NCBI GenBank assembly: GCA_002700385.1 | Contig: PADC01000006.1 | Span: 124,001 to 188,000, forward strand | Reading direction: 5' to 3' | DNA: 64,000 nucleotides | Source: Cycloclasticus sp. | GTDB taxonomy: Bacteria > Pseudomonadota > Gammaproteobacteria > Methylococcales > Cycloclasticaceae | Part shown: one piece after another, positions 18,665 through 26,680 of the stretch | Layout: each line of letters starts with the position of its first letter | How positions within the stretch are numbered: position 1 is the stretch's first letter | Made by a program: the position numbers and the translations under genes | Notes under the pieces: model-generated | Seen by the model: only the letters and a program-made list of their open reading frames with translations | Database searches by the model: none | Told to the model about the DNA's origin: nothing

Positions 18665-20026
18665 ATGGGGACAACAAGTCGCAGTCATAAGCCTAATGAA
18701 TGGGCGGCAAAAATTAATCATACTCACGTTATTAAAGATCCATTTATTCAAAAGTTTTTAGATAATTGTGATACTCCAAAAGATGCAGAAGACATAGAAG
18801 AAAAAGATAAAAATCTGATTTTTAAGTTAGATGAAAATATCGAAAATCCTATTCATCATATTCTAGCCGTTGATGGTGGATACACGACTGTTGAAGTTAA
18901 AAAAAGCTTTCCCTCATCACAAATAGCTTTCTTTCAATTTGGAGCGTTATTGTTTAAAAAAGATGATCTTGATTCACTTTCACAAAAGTCCTTTATCTTT
19001 CCTGAAGATATGCAGAAACTGCATAATTTACATCGTTTTAAATTAGCGATTCCAATACGAAACATAATTTCAAAGGATCAAAAATCGCTAACGGGTTCAG
19101 TTAGAAAGATCATTTATGATTTTTTTATGCAGCAACGAGAAAGTAGTTCATTTATGGAAACACTCTCTTGGTTTATTTTTGAAGAGTATAAAAGTAATTC
19201 GCTTCAATCATATGTTCTATCAAATGACCCCAATAAAGGCGTAGGAAGCGGAAAAGTAGAGCTCAAAAAAAGTGATATGAGCAAAGATTACACTTTTGAC
19301 TTTGGGGCTGGCATTATCTATTTAACAGATATTTTTCGTTTAGATGAAGCTATTGATGATGAACAAGGAGCGGGAGGCATTTTAGGTTATTTAACAAGGC
19401 TTATTGAGCAAATTATTCTTGTTCATTTCATTCGTTCTATTTTGAAATTACAACCCGCATTATTAAAAAAGTTTCTATTTATCACTGATGGCCCGCTTAG
19501 TTTTTCAGGTCAAACAGCCAACATGCATAAACCGATGCGCGAACTTTGTAATTATTTATTAGATAATGAAACATTATTTCTTGTTGGCTTAGAAAAGAGC
19601 GGTGCATTTGTAGAGCATGCACATGAAATAAGTTTACCTAAAGAAGGAAAAGTAATATTAAACACAGGAAACTTTATTTTATTAAGCAACGAATATATCT
19701 ATAAATATATTGTTCCTGGTGACCACAATAATATGCATTATGGAAGTACATCGTATTATGGGGGAAAGGTTATTTATCATTCAGCAGATGGTCAGGTTAT
19801 AGTTTTATCTGTTCCTGTTAGTAACAAAGAAGTTATTAAAAATCCTGAATTGAATTTTTACCTGAATCTAGAAATGATTTTGGTAAATATACAAAAGCTG
19901 AAATGTGATATGTATGACGATTCAATAATACCAGTTGCCTTGGCTAACAAACTGGTTTCACTTGCAAACCATCCAAGTAAAATTTTGTTGGAAAAGTTTG
20001 CGGCAAATGGTGTAAATCATGGCTAA
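18665..20026 (+). CDS. nurA: NurA-type 5'-3' nuclease
   Basis: Predicted Mn-dependent nuclease of the NurA family, 453 residues. ILAVDGGYTTVEV near residue 64 carries the first catalytic Asp, and LFITDGPLSFSGQ near 270 the second conserved Asp motif. A YGSTSYYGGK segment follows near 358. NurA forms a complex with HerA, and the gene starts 2 bp after HerA behind a GGGATGTAG ribosome site. The stop codon TAA lies inside the R'' box of attC site 3, so this is the last gene of cassette 3. The assignment rests on motif spacing and on pairing with HerA. Confidence 0.8.
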   Translation: MGTTSRSHKPNEWAAKINHTHVIKDPFIQKFLDNCDTPKDAEDIEEKDKNLIFKLDENIENPIHHILAVDGGYTTVEVKKSFPSSQIAFFQFGALLFKKDDLDSLSQKSFIFPEDMQKLHNLHRFKLAIPIRNIISKDQKSLTGSVRKIIYDFFMQQRESSSFMETLSWFIFEEYKSNSLQSYVLSNDPNKGVGSGKVELKKSDMSKDYTFDFGAGIIYLTDIFRLDEAIDDEQGAGGILGYLTRLIEQIILVHFIRSILKLQPALLKKFLFITDGPLSFSGQTANMHKPMRELCNYLLDNETLFLVGLEKSGAFVEHAHEISLPKEGKVILNTGNFILLSNEYIYKYIVPGDHNNMHYGSTSYYGGKVIYHSADGQVIVLSVPVSNKEVIKNPELNFYLNLEMILVNIQKLKCDMYDDSIIPVALANKLVSLANHPSKILLEKFAANGVNHG

Positions 20027-20101
20027 CAATCGCATTCACTCAGACCGCCAAAAGCGCCGCTTCGCTCTGCTTTTGGCGTCTGGTGATGCGAAGCGTTATG
20101 C
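20021..20101 (+). other. Integron attC recombination site 3
   Basis: The R'' box GGCTAAC (20021-20027) contains the nurA stop, and the R' box is GTTATGC (20095-20101). The right arm GCTTTTGGCGTCTGGTGATG pairs fully with the left arm once three one-sided extra bases (T, T and C) in the left arm are looped out. This gives a helix of more than 20 bp with extrahelical bases and a GC-rich terminal loop. It is the clearest attC of the three and sets the right end of the array. Confidence 0.9.
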
Positions 20102-20214
20102 CATAAAAGAAAAATTTGAATGAAATCAATTTTTATTAAAAGCTAGCGCTCCCTTTGATTTGGTTAAAAAAAACAGGCCCGACTTTTTATTCATTTAAGT
20201 AAAACGTAAATAAT

Positions 20215-20248
20215 AAAAAACCGCTTGCAGTGATGTAAGCGGTTTTTT
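20215..20248 (-). terminator. Bidirectional rho-independent terminator
   Basis: CCGCTT (20221-20226) pairs with AAGCGG (20237-20242), flanked by six A on the left and six T on the right, so it can act on both strands. It lies downstream of the minus-strand glutaredoxin gene and also seals the cassette array. Confidence 0.85.
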
Positions 20249-20269
20249 AATTTTTGTTCAGCATCTAAC

Positions 20270-20644
20270 TTAAGTCGCTTTTACTGCAAAGCGATCTTCT
20301 AAATAGTTAATAATGTCAGAAGACTCGTACATCCAAGAAACCTTACCATCTTCTTCAATGCGTAAGCAAGGCACCTTTAATTTGCCGCCGCCCTCTACGA
20401 GCTCGTCACGGGCATTATCGCAGCGTTTAGCATCACGGGTTTCAATGTCTAAGGTATTGCGTTTCATGGTGCGACGTACTTTTACGCAAAATGGGCAGGC
20501 TTTATATTGGTAAAGAGTAAGGTTTGCGGTTTGCGCATCAACCTGTGCTTGAATTTCCGTTTCACGCTTTACGCCTTTTGGGGTAAATACCCAGTTAAAG
20601 AACAAAATTAGCGCACCCAGTGCCCCGCGAATAACACTTAACAT
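20270..20644 (-). CDS. Membrane-anchored glutaredoxin-like protein
   Basis: Predicted thiol-disulfide oxidoreductase, 124 residues. The N-terminus has one hydrophobic stretch (about residues 5-22, VIRGALGALILFFNWVF) that may anchor it in the inner membrane. The glutaredoxin domain follows with active site CPFC in YQYKACPFCVKVRR, the cis-Pro segment KVPCLRI and a GST-N-like C-terminus. An AAGGTGG ribosome site precedes the ATG. It is a single-gene unit ending at a strong terminator. The physiological partner is unknown. Confidence 0.88.
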   Translation of the reverse strand: MLSVIRGALGALILFFNWVFTPKGVKRETEIQAQVDAQTANLTLYQYKACPFCVKVRRTMKRNTLDIETRDAKRCDNARDELVEGGGKLKVPCLRIEEDGKVSWMYESSDIINYLEDRFAVKAT

Positions 20645-20757
20645 ATAACCACCTTGAATATTAAATAGTAAGAATAATTCATCGATTATATATAAACAGG
20701 CTTGATAGGGCTAATACTGCGATTGCCCTAATTTCCAGTTTATGAAATTAAGGGGGC

Positions 20758-20802
20758 AGCCAACTTGACCAATTAATTCTTAAGGGTGAAGTAATCTCCT
20801 GA
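20758..20802 (+). repeat. 45-bp direct repeat, copy 1
   Basis: Matches 22478-22522 at 41 of 45 positions in the same orientation. It begins AGCCAACTTGACCA and ends GTGAAGTAATCTCCTGA. It lies immediately left of the RAYT-type element, and the two copies bracket the element and a membrane-protein gene. Confidence 0.85.
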
Positions 20803-20805
20803 AAC

Positions 20806-21602
20806 CAATGGGGTCAGACTCGATTGATTTAGCCTATTGCTTGGCTTGTACTCATTGTTTTTTCTTAGAGTGTGCATAATGGCGCGTCTTCCCCGTTTTG
20901 TTTTAATTGGTCTCCCCCAGCATGTCATTATTTGAGGAAATAACCGAGAGCCTATTTTTTATGCAGAGGCAGACTACCAGTTTTGTCTCGACAAGCTTAA
21001 AAAAGCGTGTGATAAGCACAGTTGTGATGTTCATGCTGATGTCGTGATGACCAACTATGTGCATTTATTGATAACGCCGCATAAGACGGATGGCCTATCA
21101 AAAGTCATCCAAATGTTAGGGCGGTATTATGTTCAGTACTTCAACGTCACTTATCAGCGAACGGGAACGCTTTGGGAAGGCCGTTATAAAGCAACGTTGA
21201 TAGACAGCAAGCACTATGCTTTAGGTTGTTATCGTTATATTGAGCTTAATCCTGTTCGGGCCAATATGGTTGAACACCCTGCTGAGTACCCCTGATCCAG
21301 CTACAAATTTAATGCTTTGGGTGAGCCGAATCAGTTAGTTGTACCGCATGAGTTATATAAGCAACCAGGCAAAAATTCCAGTGATAGGCGCGAGGCTTAC
21401 CGCGACTTATTTTCTGTGAATGTGCCGAGAAAAACAGTAGATGAAATTCGTGAAGCGACTAATAAATCCTGGATACTGGGTAGTGAATATTTTAAAGACA
21501 TGATTGAAGATAAAATTAACCGTCCCTTGAATCCACGGGCAAGAGGCGGTGATAGGAAGTCAGAAAAATTTAAAAAAAAATCAATCGAGTCTGACCCCAT
21601 TG
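20806..21602 (+). mobile_element. Degenerate RAYT/IS200-like element with terminal inverted repeats
   Basis: A 25-bp exact inverted repeat bounds the unit: 20806-20830 (contains GGGGTCAGACTCGATTG) and 21578-21602 in opposite orientation. Between them lies one Y1-transposase pseudogene, and the right repeat encodes part of its C-terminal frame. Elements of this kind are linked to REP-like palindromes in gammaproteobacteria. Confidence 0.8.
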
Positions 21603-21619
21603 ATTTCATTGATTTTTAA
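20879..21619 (+). pseudogene. REP-associated tyrosine transposase (Y1_Tnp), inactivated
   Basis: The frame starts MARLPRFVLIGLPQHVII, then TGA replaces an expected Arg codon before GNNREPIFYAEADY. It reads on through MTNYVHLLITPHKTDGLSK, LWEGRYKATLID and YRYIELNPVRANMV to AEYP, where a second TGA replaces the expected Trp before SSYKFNALG. It ends near 21619, within and just past the right inverted repeat. The catalytic HUH motif of the family (TNHVHLL) reads TNYVHLL, so the first metal-binding His is lost as well. The frame is otherwise intact over about 245 codons. All three lesions can be explained by single C-to-T or G-to-A transitions, suggesting recent decay. Confidence 0.88.
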
Positions 21620-21648
21620 TTGACATGAGTTGTATTTGCAAGCATATT
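21620..21648 (+). promoter_or_regulatory. Candidate sigma70 promoter of the small membrane protein gene
   Basis: TTGACA (21620-21625) and CATATT (21643-21648) are separated by 17 bp, about 70 bp before the start at 21721. The -35 hexamer is perfect and the -10 weak. Confidence 0.5.
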
Positions 21649-21720
21649 TAGGCAAATGATAATCAAGTTTACATACTTAATTCTGCAGAATGTGCGAATT
21701 GATCAAGGAAGGTCTAAATT

Positions 21721-22290
21721 ATGAGTAGAAAATATGCGCTAATTTTAGCTTGCACAACATTATACGCCATTATCCGTTATATAGTCTTCGGGCATGTTTC
21801 AACAAACAACCTGCCAATTTACGTTCTGAATAAATCTCTCTCGATGACCGCTGTATTTTGCTTAATGATGGCAGGTATATGTTACGCAAAAAAAGAAATA
21901 AACAAAGTCAAGTTTTGGGGCTCCACTTCATTACAAAGTGCATACGTCCATATTCTGTTGTCTTTGGCTATTCTATCAAAAGACTACTACCCAAAGTTTT
22001 TTGCAATCGAAAAAATGAACTTAACAGGCGAGATCACTATATTATTTGGTGTTTTAGCGGCTTATTGTTACTGGTTACTACGTCAAATTCGCTCAGATGG
22101 CGCGCACAGATTTCTTCAGATTTTCTCTTGTGTTTTTATAACTTTGCATCTTGTGGCAATGGGTTTCTCTGGATGGCTGAAAGTATCAGGATGGTATGGT
22201 GGTTTACCACCTATTTCATTACTTAGCTTTGTTTTAACAATAATTAGTCTGGTGCTTTTTTCGAAAAAGCAGGAAGAGTTTTCTAAATAA
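21721..22290 (+). CDS. Small polytopic membrane protein, unknown function
   Basis: 189 residues with about five hydrophobic segments (roughly 5-25, 40-58, 72-90, 103-122, 132-152, and possibly 162-182) separated by short basic loops, ending in KKQEEFSK. It has no catalytic motif I recognise. An AAGGAAGG ribosome site lies just before the ATG. It stands alone between the dead RAYT element and the second copy of the 45-bp repeat, in AT-rich DNA, so it may have arrived with accessory DNA. Confidence 0.65.
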   Translation: MSRKYALILACTTLYAIIRYIVFGHVSTNNLPIYVLNKSLSMTAVFCLMMAGICYAKKEINKVKFWGSTSLQSAYVHILLSLAILSKDYYPKFFAIEKMNLTGEITILFGVLAAYCYWLLRQIRSDGAHRFLQIFSCVFITLHLVAMGFSGWLKVSGWYGGLPPISLLSFVLTIISLVLFSKKQEEFSK

Positions 22291-22590
22291 AAATACTCAG
22301 GATAGCAAGGAGTCAGATAAAGTTCGTATTTCAGAGTGTTAAAATAAGGGGCAGACTCTAATCTGAACCATAGAACTGTAATGTTCAAACCTCATTTGCA
22401 GTGTCTTTACCCCTTTATCTAATCTTTATTGAATAATGTAAATCACTAAGATTTATTTATGCACTTTGTAAGATACAAGCCAACTTGACCACTTAATTCT
22501 CCAGAGTGAAGTAATCTCCTGAATAATTCTGCCCATAACCTGCTATTGGCTTTTACTTGCTGTGCAGCCTCGCTAGGGCCACGCTTAAAT
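22291..22590. other. 300-bp gap with repeat-element debris
   Basis: No gene is visible. At about 22348 the sequence AGGGGCAGACTCTAATCTGA resembles a diverged end of the RAYT-type inverted repeat (GGGGTCAGACTCGATTG). The second copy of the 45-bp direct repeat lies at 22478-22522. Confidence 0.5.
22478..22522 (+). repeat. 45-bp direct repeat, copy 2
   Basis: Same orientation as 20758-20802 with four mismatches, clustered in the centre where TTCTTAAGGG becomes TTCTCCAGAG. It lies downstream of the membrane-protein gene. Confidence 0.85.
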
Positions 22591-24084
22591 TTAAGCCTTC
22601 CTGAGGTGATAATTATTAAAATTTGGCTGCTTCATTTCTTTTGCATATCGTTGGGGTGACCATGGCCAGAGTAACGGAACGCCTTTATCATCTAAATACC
22701 AGCTTTGGCAGCCAGTGGTCCAGATGGTGCCGGGTAATGCTTCATGGACGGTTTGGTAAAAGTCGTCTACGGCTTTTTGTTTGGGTTCGATATAATCAAA
22801 ACCACCTTCCATGTATTTTTGTATGCACTGCATAATGTAGGTTGCCTGTGTTTCTGCAATGGCAATGAGGGAATAGTTTCCAATTGGGCTACTGGGGCCA
22901 TTCAGCATGAAGAAGTTAGGAAAACTGGGAATGGTTATTGCGCGAAAAGCTTTCGGGCCATTTTTCCAAGCCTCTTCTAATGTGAGGTTATCCGCGCCGG
23001 TCATGGTCATGGGGCGCATGAATGCAAAGCCATCAAAACCTGTTGCTTTGACGATAATATCCAGCTCATGCAATACACCGTCTTTGGTTCTAATTCCCTT
23101 GGCTTCAATTTTATCAATGCCTTCTGTTATTAGATCGGTATTGGGCTTTTGCATGGCAGGGTAAAATGACGTTGACATAACCAATCGCTTACAACCCGGT
23201 TCATAATTTGGCGTTAATTTTGCGCGTAAGACTGGATCTTTGACTTTGTTCAAATTCCATTGGCATAACTTGTTTAAAAAGGAGCGATTCCAGCCGGGTT
23301 TAACGGTGGCAACCCCCACTGTTCTTTCTTGCATCACTTTATATAGCCAATATAACAGCTTACCCAGGCTGGGAAATCGTTGCACAGATTTAATCCATAA
23401 TTTGGAGTATGCCTTATCTGGCATGGGAAAAATCCATTGGGGCGTGCGTTGGAACAACGTGAGTTTTTGGGCTAAATTAGACAACGGCTCAAACATTTGG
23501 GTTCCTGTTGAACCGCCGCCAATAATGCCTATTTTTTTACCTTTTAGCTCAACATCATGATTCCATCGTGCGGTATGAAACGTATCCCCTTCAAAGTTTT
23601 CTATCCCTTCAAACTCTGGCTCATTAATTTTATGTAATACGCCGGTTGCTGCCACAACAAAATCGGCCGTCTCTACCTGACCACTGGCCATTTCGATATG
23701 CCATTGGCCTTCTTTATGTTCGGTATTAATAATTTCTTCGTTGAAGGTGGTGTAATCGGCTAGTTGATATTTAGCAAACACCCGCTCAAAGTACGCTTGA
23801 ATTTCAGCGCCGGATGGAAAGCGCCTTGTCCAATACGGATTAGGCTCGAAACTGTAGGTGTAAAAATAAGAGGCAATGTCACAGGCTATGCCTGGGTAGG
23901 TATTTTCACGCCAGGTGCCGCCGATGGTGCTTCGTTTTTCGTAAATTTTAAAATTTGTTAACCCTGCTTTGACTAAATTAATGCCCATTAAGATACCCGA
24001 CATCCCGGCACCCATAATGATGATACGTGGTTCTCTTGCGCCATTCTTTTTTAAGGTTTTAATTGTTTTTTCTATTGATGACAT
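22591..24084 (-). CDS. Flavin-containing monooxygenase, Baeyer-Villiger type
   Basis: Predicted FAD/NADPH enzyme inserting oxygen next to a ketone to give an ester or lactone; 497 residues. The FAD Rossmann motif GAGMSG lies at 25-30 and the NADPH motif GGGSTGTQM near 190. Between them, FEGDTFHTARW matches the Baeyer-Villiger fingerprint FxGxxxHxxxW. GGTWRENTYPGIACD is also typical. It is divergent from an esterase gene 180 bp away, so the pair could oxidise a ketone and hydrolyse the resulting ester. The substrate cannot be read from sequence. Confidence 0.9.
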   Translation of the reverse strand: MSSIEKTIKTLKKNGAREPRIIIMGAGMSGILMGINLVKAGLTNFKIYEKRSTIGGTWRENTYPGIACDIASYFYTYSFEPNPYWTRRFPSGAEIQAYFERVFAKYQLADYTTFNEEIINTEHKEGQWHIEMASGQVETADFVVAATGVLHKINEPEFEGIENFEGDTFHTARWNHDVELKGKKIGIIGGGSTGTQMFEPLSNLAQKLTLFQRTPQWIFPMPDKAYSKLWIKSVQRFPSLGKLLYWLYKVMQERTVGVATVKPGWNRSFLNKLCQWNLNKVKDPVLRAKLTPNYEPGCKRLVMSTSFYPAMQKPNTDLITEGIDKIEAKGIRTKDGVLHELDIIVKATGFDGFAFMRPMTMTGADNLTLEEAWKNGPKAFRAITIPSFPNFFMLNGPSSPIGNYSLIAIAETQATYIMQCIQKYMEGGFDYIEPKQKAVDDFYQTVHEALPGTIWTTGCQSWYLDDKGVPLLWPWSPQRYAKEMKQPNFNNYHLRKA

Positions 24085-24262
24085 TTTTTACCCTGAATTG
24101 CTTTTAAATTTTTATTAAAAATAACTAACGTTTATTATTAAACAATTTTTCAGTTAAAGATATTAAATATTAGCAAGGCGTTATACTTTGATTTAAAAAA
24201 TGCTAAAGTCTTGAAATAAAATTTTGATATTTATAGCTAAACTCAGCCTCAGGAGGGCATCC

Positions 24263-25153
24263 ATGGCCAGTGTACGAAGTCAATTATTAGCCGCATTCCT
24301 ACGGTTAACGGTTAAAAAAGCCTTTACGAAAAGCGGCGATTTAGTAAAAGAACGCAAAACCATGGACAGGATGTCTGCCATGAGCGTTAAGAGCGGTGCC
24401 CGTCGGTTGGACGCGCTGGGTGGTGTGCCCGGTGAGTGGCATGAAGCCCAGTTAGGTTCAAAAGAAACGGTTATTTTATACCTGCACGGTGGGGGTTATG
24501 TATTAGGGTCTCCCGTCAGTCATCGAGGGTTGGCTTCCCATCTGGCTAACTTAGCTCAGGCCAGAGTGTTTATTTTAGACTACCGCCGAGCCCCAGAACA
24601 CCCGTTCCCGTCTGCACTAGAAGATGCAATATCGGCCTATAAAGACTTACTGAAACAAGGTAAAAATCCAGAAAACATTGTTATTGCGGGTGACTCAGCC
24701 GGGGGTGGCTTAACTCTTTCACTGATGGTGGCTTTAAAGAAACAAGGCTTACCCTTACCCGCTGCCGGTGTTTGTTTATCTCCCTGGGTAGACCTGAGTT
24801 TTTCTGGGGACTCCATGGTCAGCAATGCGAAAGCAGACGCTATTTTAAGCAAAGCGTCTTTAGCCTGGTTAGCTGAACAATACCTTGGCGAGGTCGCTTC
24901 TGATGACCCGCAGGTTTCTCCCCTATTCGCTGATCTTAAAGGCTTACCCCCTTTATTAATTCAAGTCGGCAGTGACGAAGTGTTACTAGATGATGCTATT
25001 CGGCTTAATAAACAAGCAAAAAAAGCCGGTGTTGATAGTACGTTAGAAGTGTGGGATGGCCAAGTACATGTCTGGCAACTGATGTCTAAATTAATTCCAG
25101 AAGCTCATCAGGCTATGCGGTCTATAGGTACTTTTATTAAATTACAGACCTAA
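24263..25153 (+). CDS. Alpha/beta hydrolase, HSL-type esterase
   Basis: Predicted carboxylesterase of the hormone-sensitive-lipase family, 296 residues. The oxyanion motif HGGG lies at 75-78 (YLHGGGYVLGSPVSH), the nucleophile elbow GDSAGG at 143-148 (Ser145), the acid in GSDEVLLDD and the His in WDGQVHVWQLM near the end. I chose the ATG at 24263 because AGGAGG (24251-24256) sits 6 bp before it; an ATG at 24224 lacks this. It is divergent from the Baeyer-Villiger monooxygenase, whose ester product it may cleave. Confidence 0.9.
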   Translation: MASVRSQLLAAFLRLTVKKAFTKSGDLVKERKTMDRMSAMSVKSGARRLDALGGVPGEWHEAQLGSKETVILYLHGGGYVLGSPVSHRGLASHLANLAQARVFILDYRRAPEHPFPSALEDAISAYKDLLKQGKNPENIVIAGDSAGGGLTLSLMVALKKQGLPLPAAGVCLSPWVDLSFSGDSMVSNAKADAILSKASLAWLAEQYLGEVASDDPQVSPLFADLKGLPPLLIQVGSDEVLLDDAIRLNKQAKKAGVDSTLEVWDGQVHVWQLMSKLIPEAHQAMRSIGTFIKLQT

Positions 25154-25331
25154 TCGACTCAATATGGCTGGTCTATTTATTGTTCTGCCACCCAAAATGG
25201 CACCACAGTTCATGAGATAAAAAATGAATCACGTCAAGTTCGAAACCAGTTTAACCATTTGTAATTGACCTGATGAAAAATATAGTTTAGCTTTAGCTAA
25301 TATAATAAAAAGACCCACTAGAGGCTTCATA

Positions 25332-26660
25332 ATGAGTAATAAAAAACAACTCCATTTTGGCGCTTTCATGCGCCCTGCCAGTATTCATAGCTGCAGCTGG
25401 CGCTACCCTGAGGCATTTTCAGATGCTAATTTTAACTTTAAGCACCATATCCGCTTCGCACAAACATTAGAGAAAGGGCTTTTTGATGCCCTCTTTATGG
25501 CCGACCATGTAGCCTTGTTGAATATGCCCGATGAAGCCTTAAAACGAAGTGCCACCGTTGTCTCGCTTGAACCACTCACCCTTTTACCGGCCTTAGCGGC
25601 TGTTACCGAACATATTGGTCTTATTGCAACCGCCTCCACCACCTACAACGAGCCTTATCATATAGCGCGTAAATTTGCTTCTTTAGATCACATCAGTGAA
25701 GGACGAGCAGGATGGAATGTTGTGACCTCTGCAAACCCGCTTGAAGCACTCAATTTTGGCTTGCAGCAAGCCGTTGAACACGATCTGCGCTACAAACGCG
25801 GGAGAGAATGCTACGAGGTCGTCACAAAATTATGGGACAGTTGGGAAGATGACGCCATTATCAGAAATAAAGAAAGTGGCATTTTTGCAGACCTTAATAA
25901 GTTACATCCGCCTAAACACAAAGGCGAATTTTACGCTGTTGAAGGGGCGCTTAATGTTGCACGACCTGTGCAAGGCTGGCCTCTTATTGTGCAAGCCGGA
26001 GCCTCTGAAGCCGGACGGCAGTTTGCCTCTGAAGTGGCAGAAATGGTCTTTTCCGCAGCCAGCACCATACCATCGGCACAAGAATATTATGCCGATATAA
26101 AAGCGCGCGCAAAAGCCTATGGCCGCAACCCCGTTCACCTTAAAGTATTCCCCGGTTGTTTTGTTATTATCGGTGACACACTGGAAGAGGCAAAAAGCAA
26201 AAAACGCCAATTAGACAGCATGGTTGACCCGAGTACCGGCATGGGTTCTTTATCTGTTCTATTGGGTTGTGATGCCAGCACATTTGAGCTGGATGCTCCG
26301 TTACCCGACATACCTGAAACCAATGCAGGACAAACGGGACGACAAAAACTGGTTGATATGGCAAGAGAAGACAATATGACGGTTCGTGAACTCGCTCAAT
26401 ATGTTGGCGGTTCTTTTGGCTGCCTGGAAATGGTTGGCACTGTCTCAATGATTGCAGACCAAATGGAAGAATGGTTGGAGGCTGACGCCTGCGACGGTTT
26501 TAACATCATGTTCCCTTATTTACCCCAAGGGCTTGATGATTTTGTTGACAAATTGGTGCCCGAACTTCAAAAACGAGGTGTTTACCGAACTCGCTACGAA
26601 GGTAACACCTTACGAGAAAACCTTGGACTACCTAGGCCGACGAACCAATATTGCAAATAG
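25332..26660 (+). CDS. FMN-dependent monooxygenase, NtaA/SnaA/DszA luciferase-like family
   Basis: 442 residues, normal for this family of two-component flavin monooxygenases acting on chelators, sulfur heterocycles or related substrates. Typical features are FGAFMRPASIHSCSWRYPE at the N-terminus, KGLFDALFMADH, the segment GLIATASTTYNEPYHIARKF, and SEGRAGWNVVTSANPLEALNFG. A flavin reductase partner is not encoded nearby. It has its own upstream gap of 178 bp and an AGAGG ribosome site. It converges on the next gene with 20 bp between stops. Substrate unknown. Confidence 0.88.
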   Translation: MSNKKQLHFGAFMRPASIHSCSWRYPEAFSDANFNFKHHIRFAQTLEKGLFDALFMADHVALLNMPDEALKRSATVVSLEPLTLLPALAAVTEHIGLIATASTTYNEPYHIARKFASLDHISEGRAGWNVVTSANPLEALNFGLQQAVEHDLRYKRGRECYEVVTKLWDSWEDDAIIRNKESGIFADLNKLHPPKHKGEFYAVEGALNVARPVQGWPLIVQAGASEAGRQFASEVAEMVFSAASTIPSAQEYYADIKARAKAYGRNPVHLKVFPGCFVIIGDTLEEAKSKKRQLDSMVDPSTGMGSLSVLLGCDASTFELDAPLPDIPETNAGQTGRQKLVDMAREDNMTVRELAQYVGGSFGCLEMVGTVSMIADQMEEWLEADACDGFNIMFPYLPQGLDDFVDKLVPELQKRGVYRTRYEGNTLRENLGLPRPTNQYCK

Positions 26661-26680
26661 GGCGTTAACTTACAGCCATC

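Larger units (their letters stand above)
12617..20101 (+). mobile_element. Integrase-less integron cassette array (CALIN), three cassettes
   Basis: Three consecutive gene modules, all on the plus strand, each end in an imperfect palindrome with attC structure (13437-13553, 15489-15555, 20021-20101). The last gene of each module stops within or at the R'' box, as expected of cassettes. The block is visibly AT-richer than the flanking addAB-like and glutaredoxin genes. No intI or convincing attI is present in the window, so this fits a cluster of attC sites lacking an integrase. The left boundary is uncertain. A GTTATGC at 12617-12623, identical to the R' box of the third site, could be the left crossover point; it is short and may be chance. 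Confidence 0.75.

Noticed and set aside
20021-20101. Third palindrome considered as an ordinary rho-independent terminator of nurA
   Set aside because: It lacks a following T-run, contains the nurA stop in its R'' box, and has one-sided extra bases and R'/R'' boxes as in attC; a proper terminator follows at 20215-20248.
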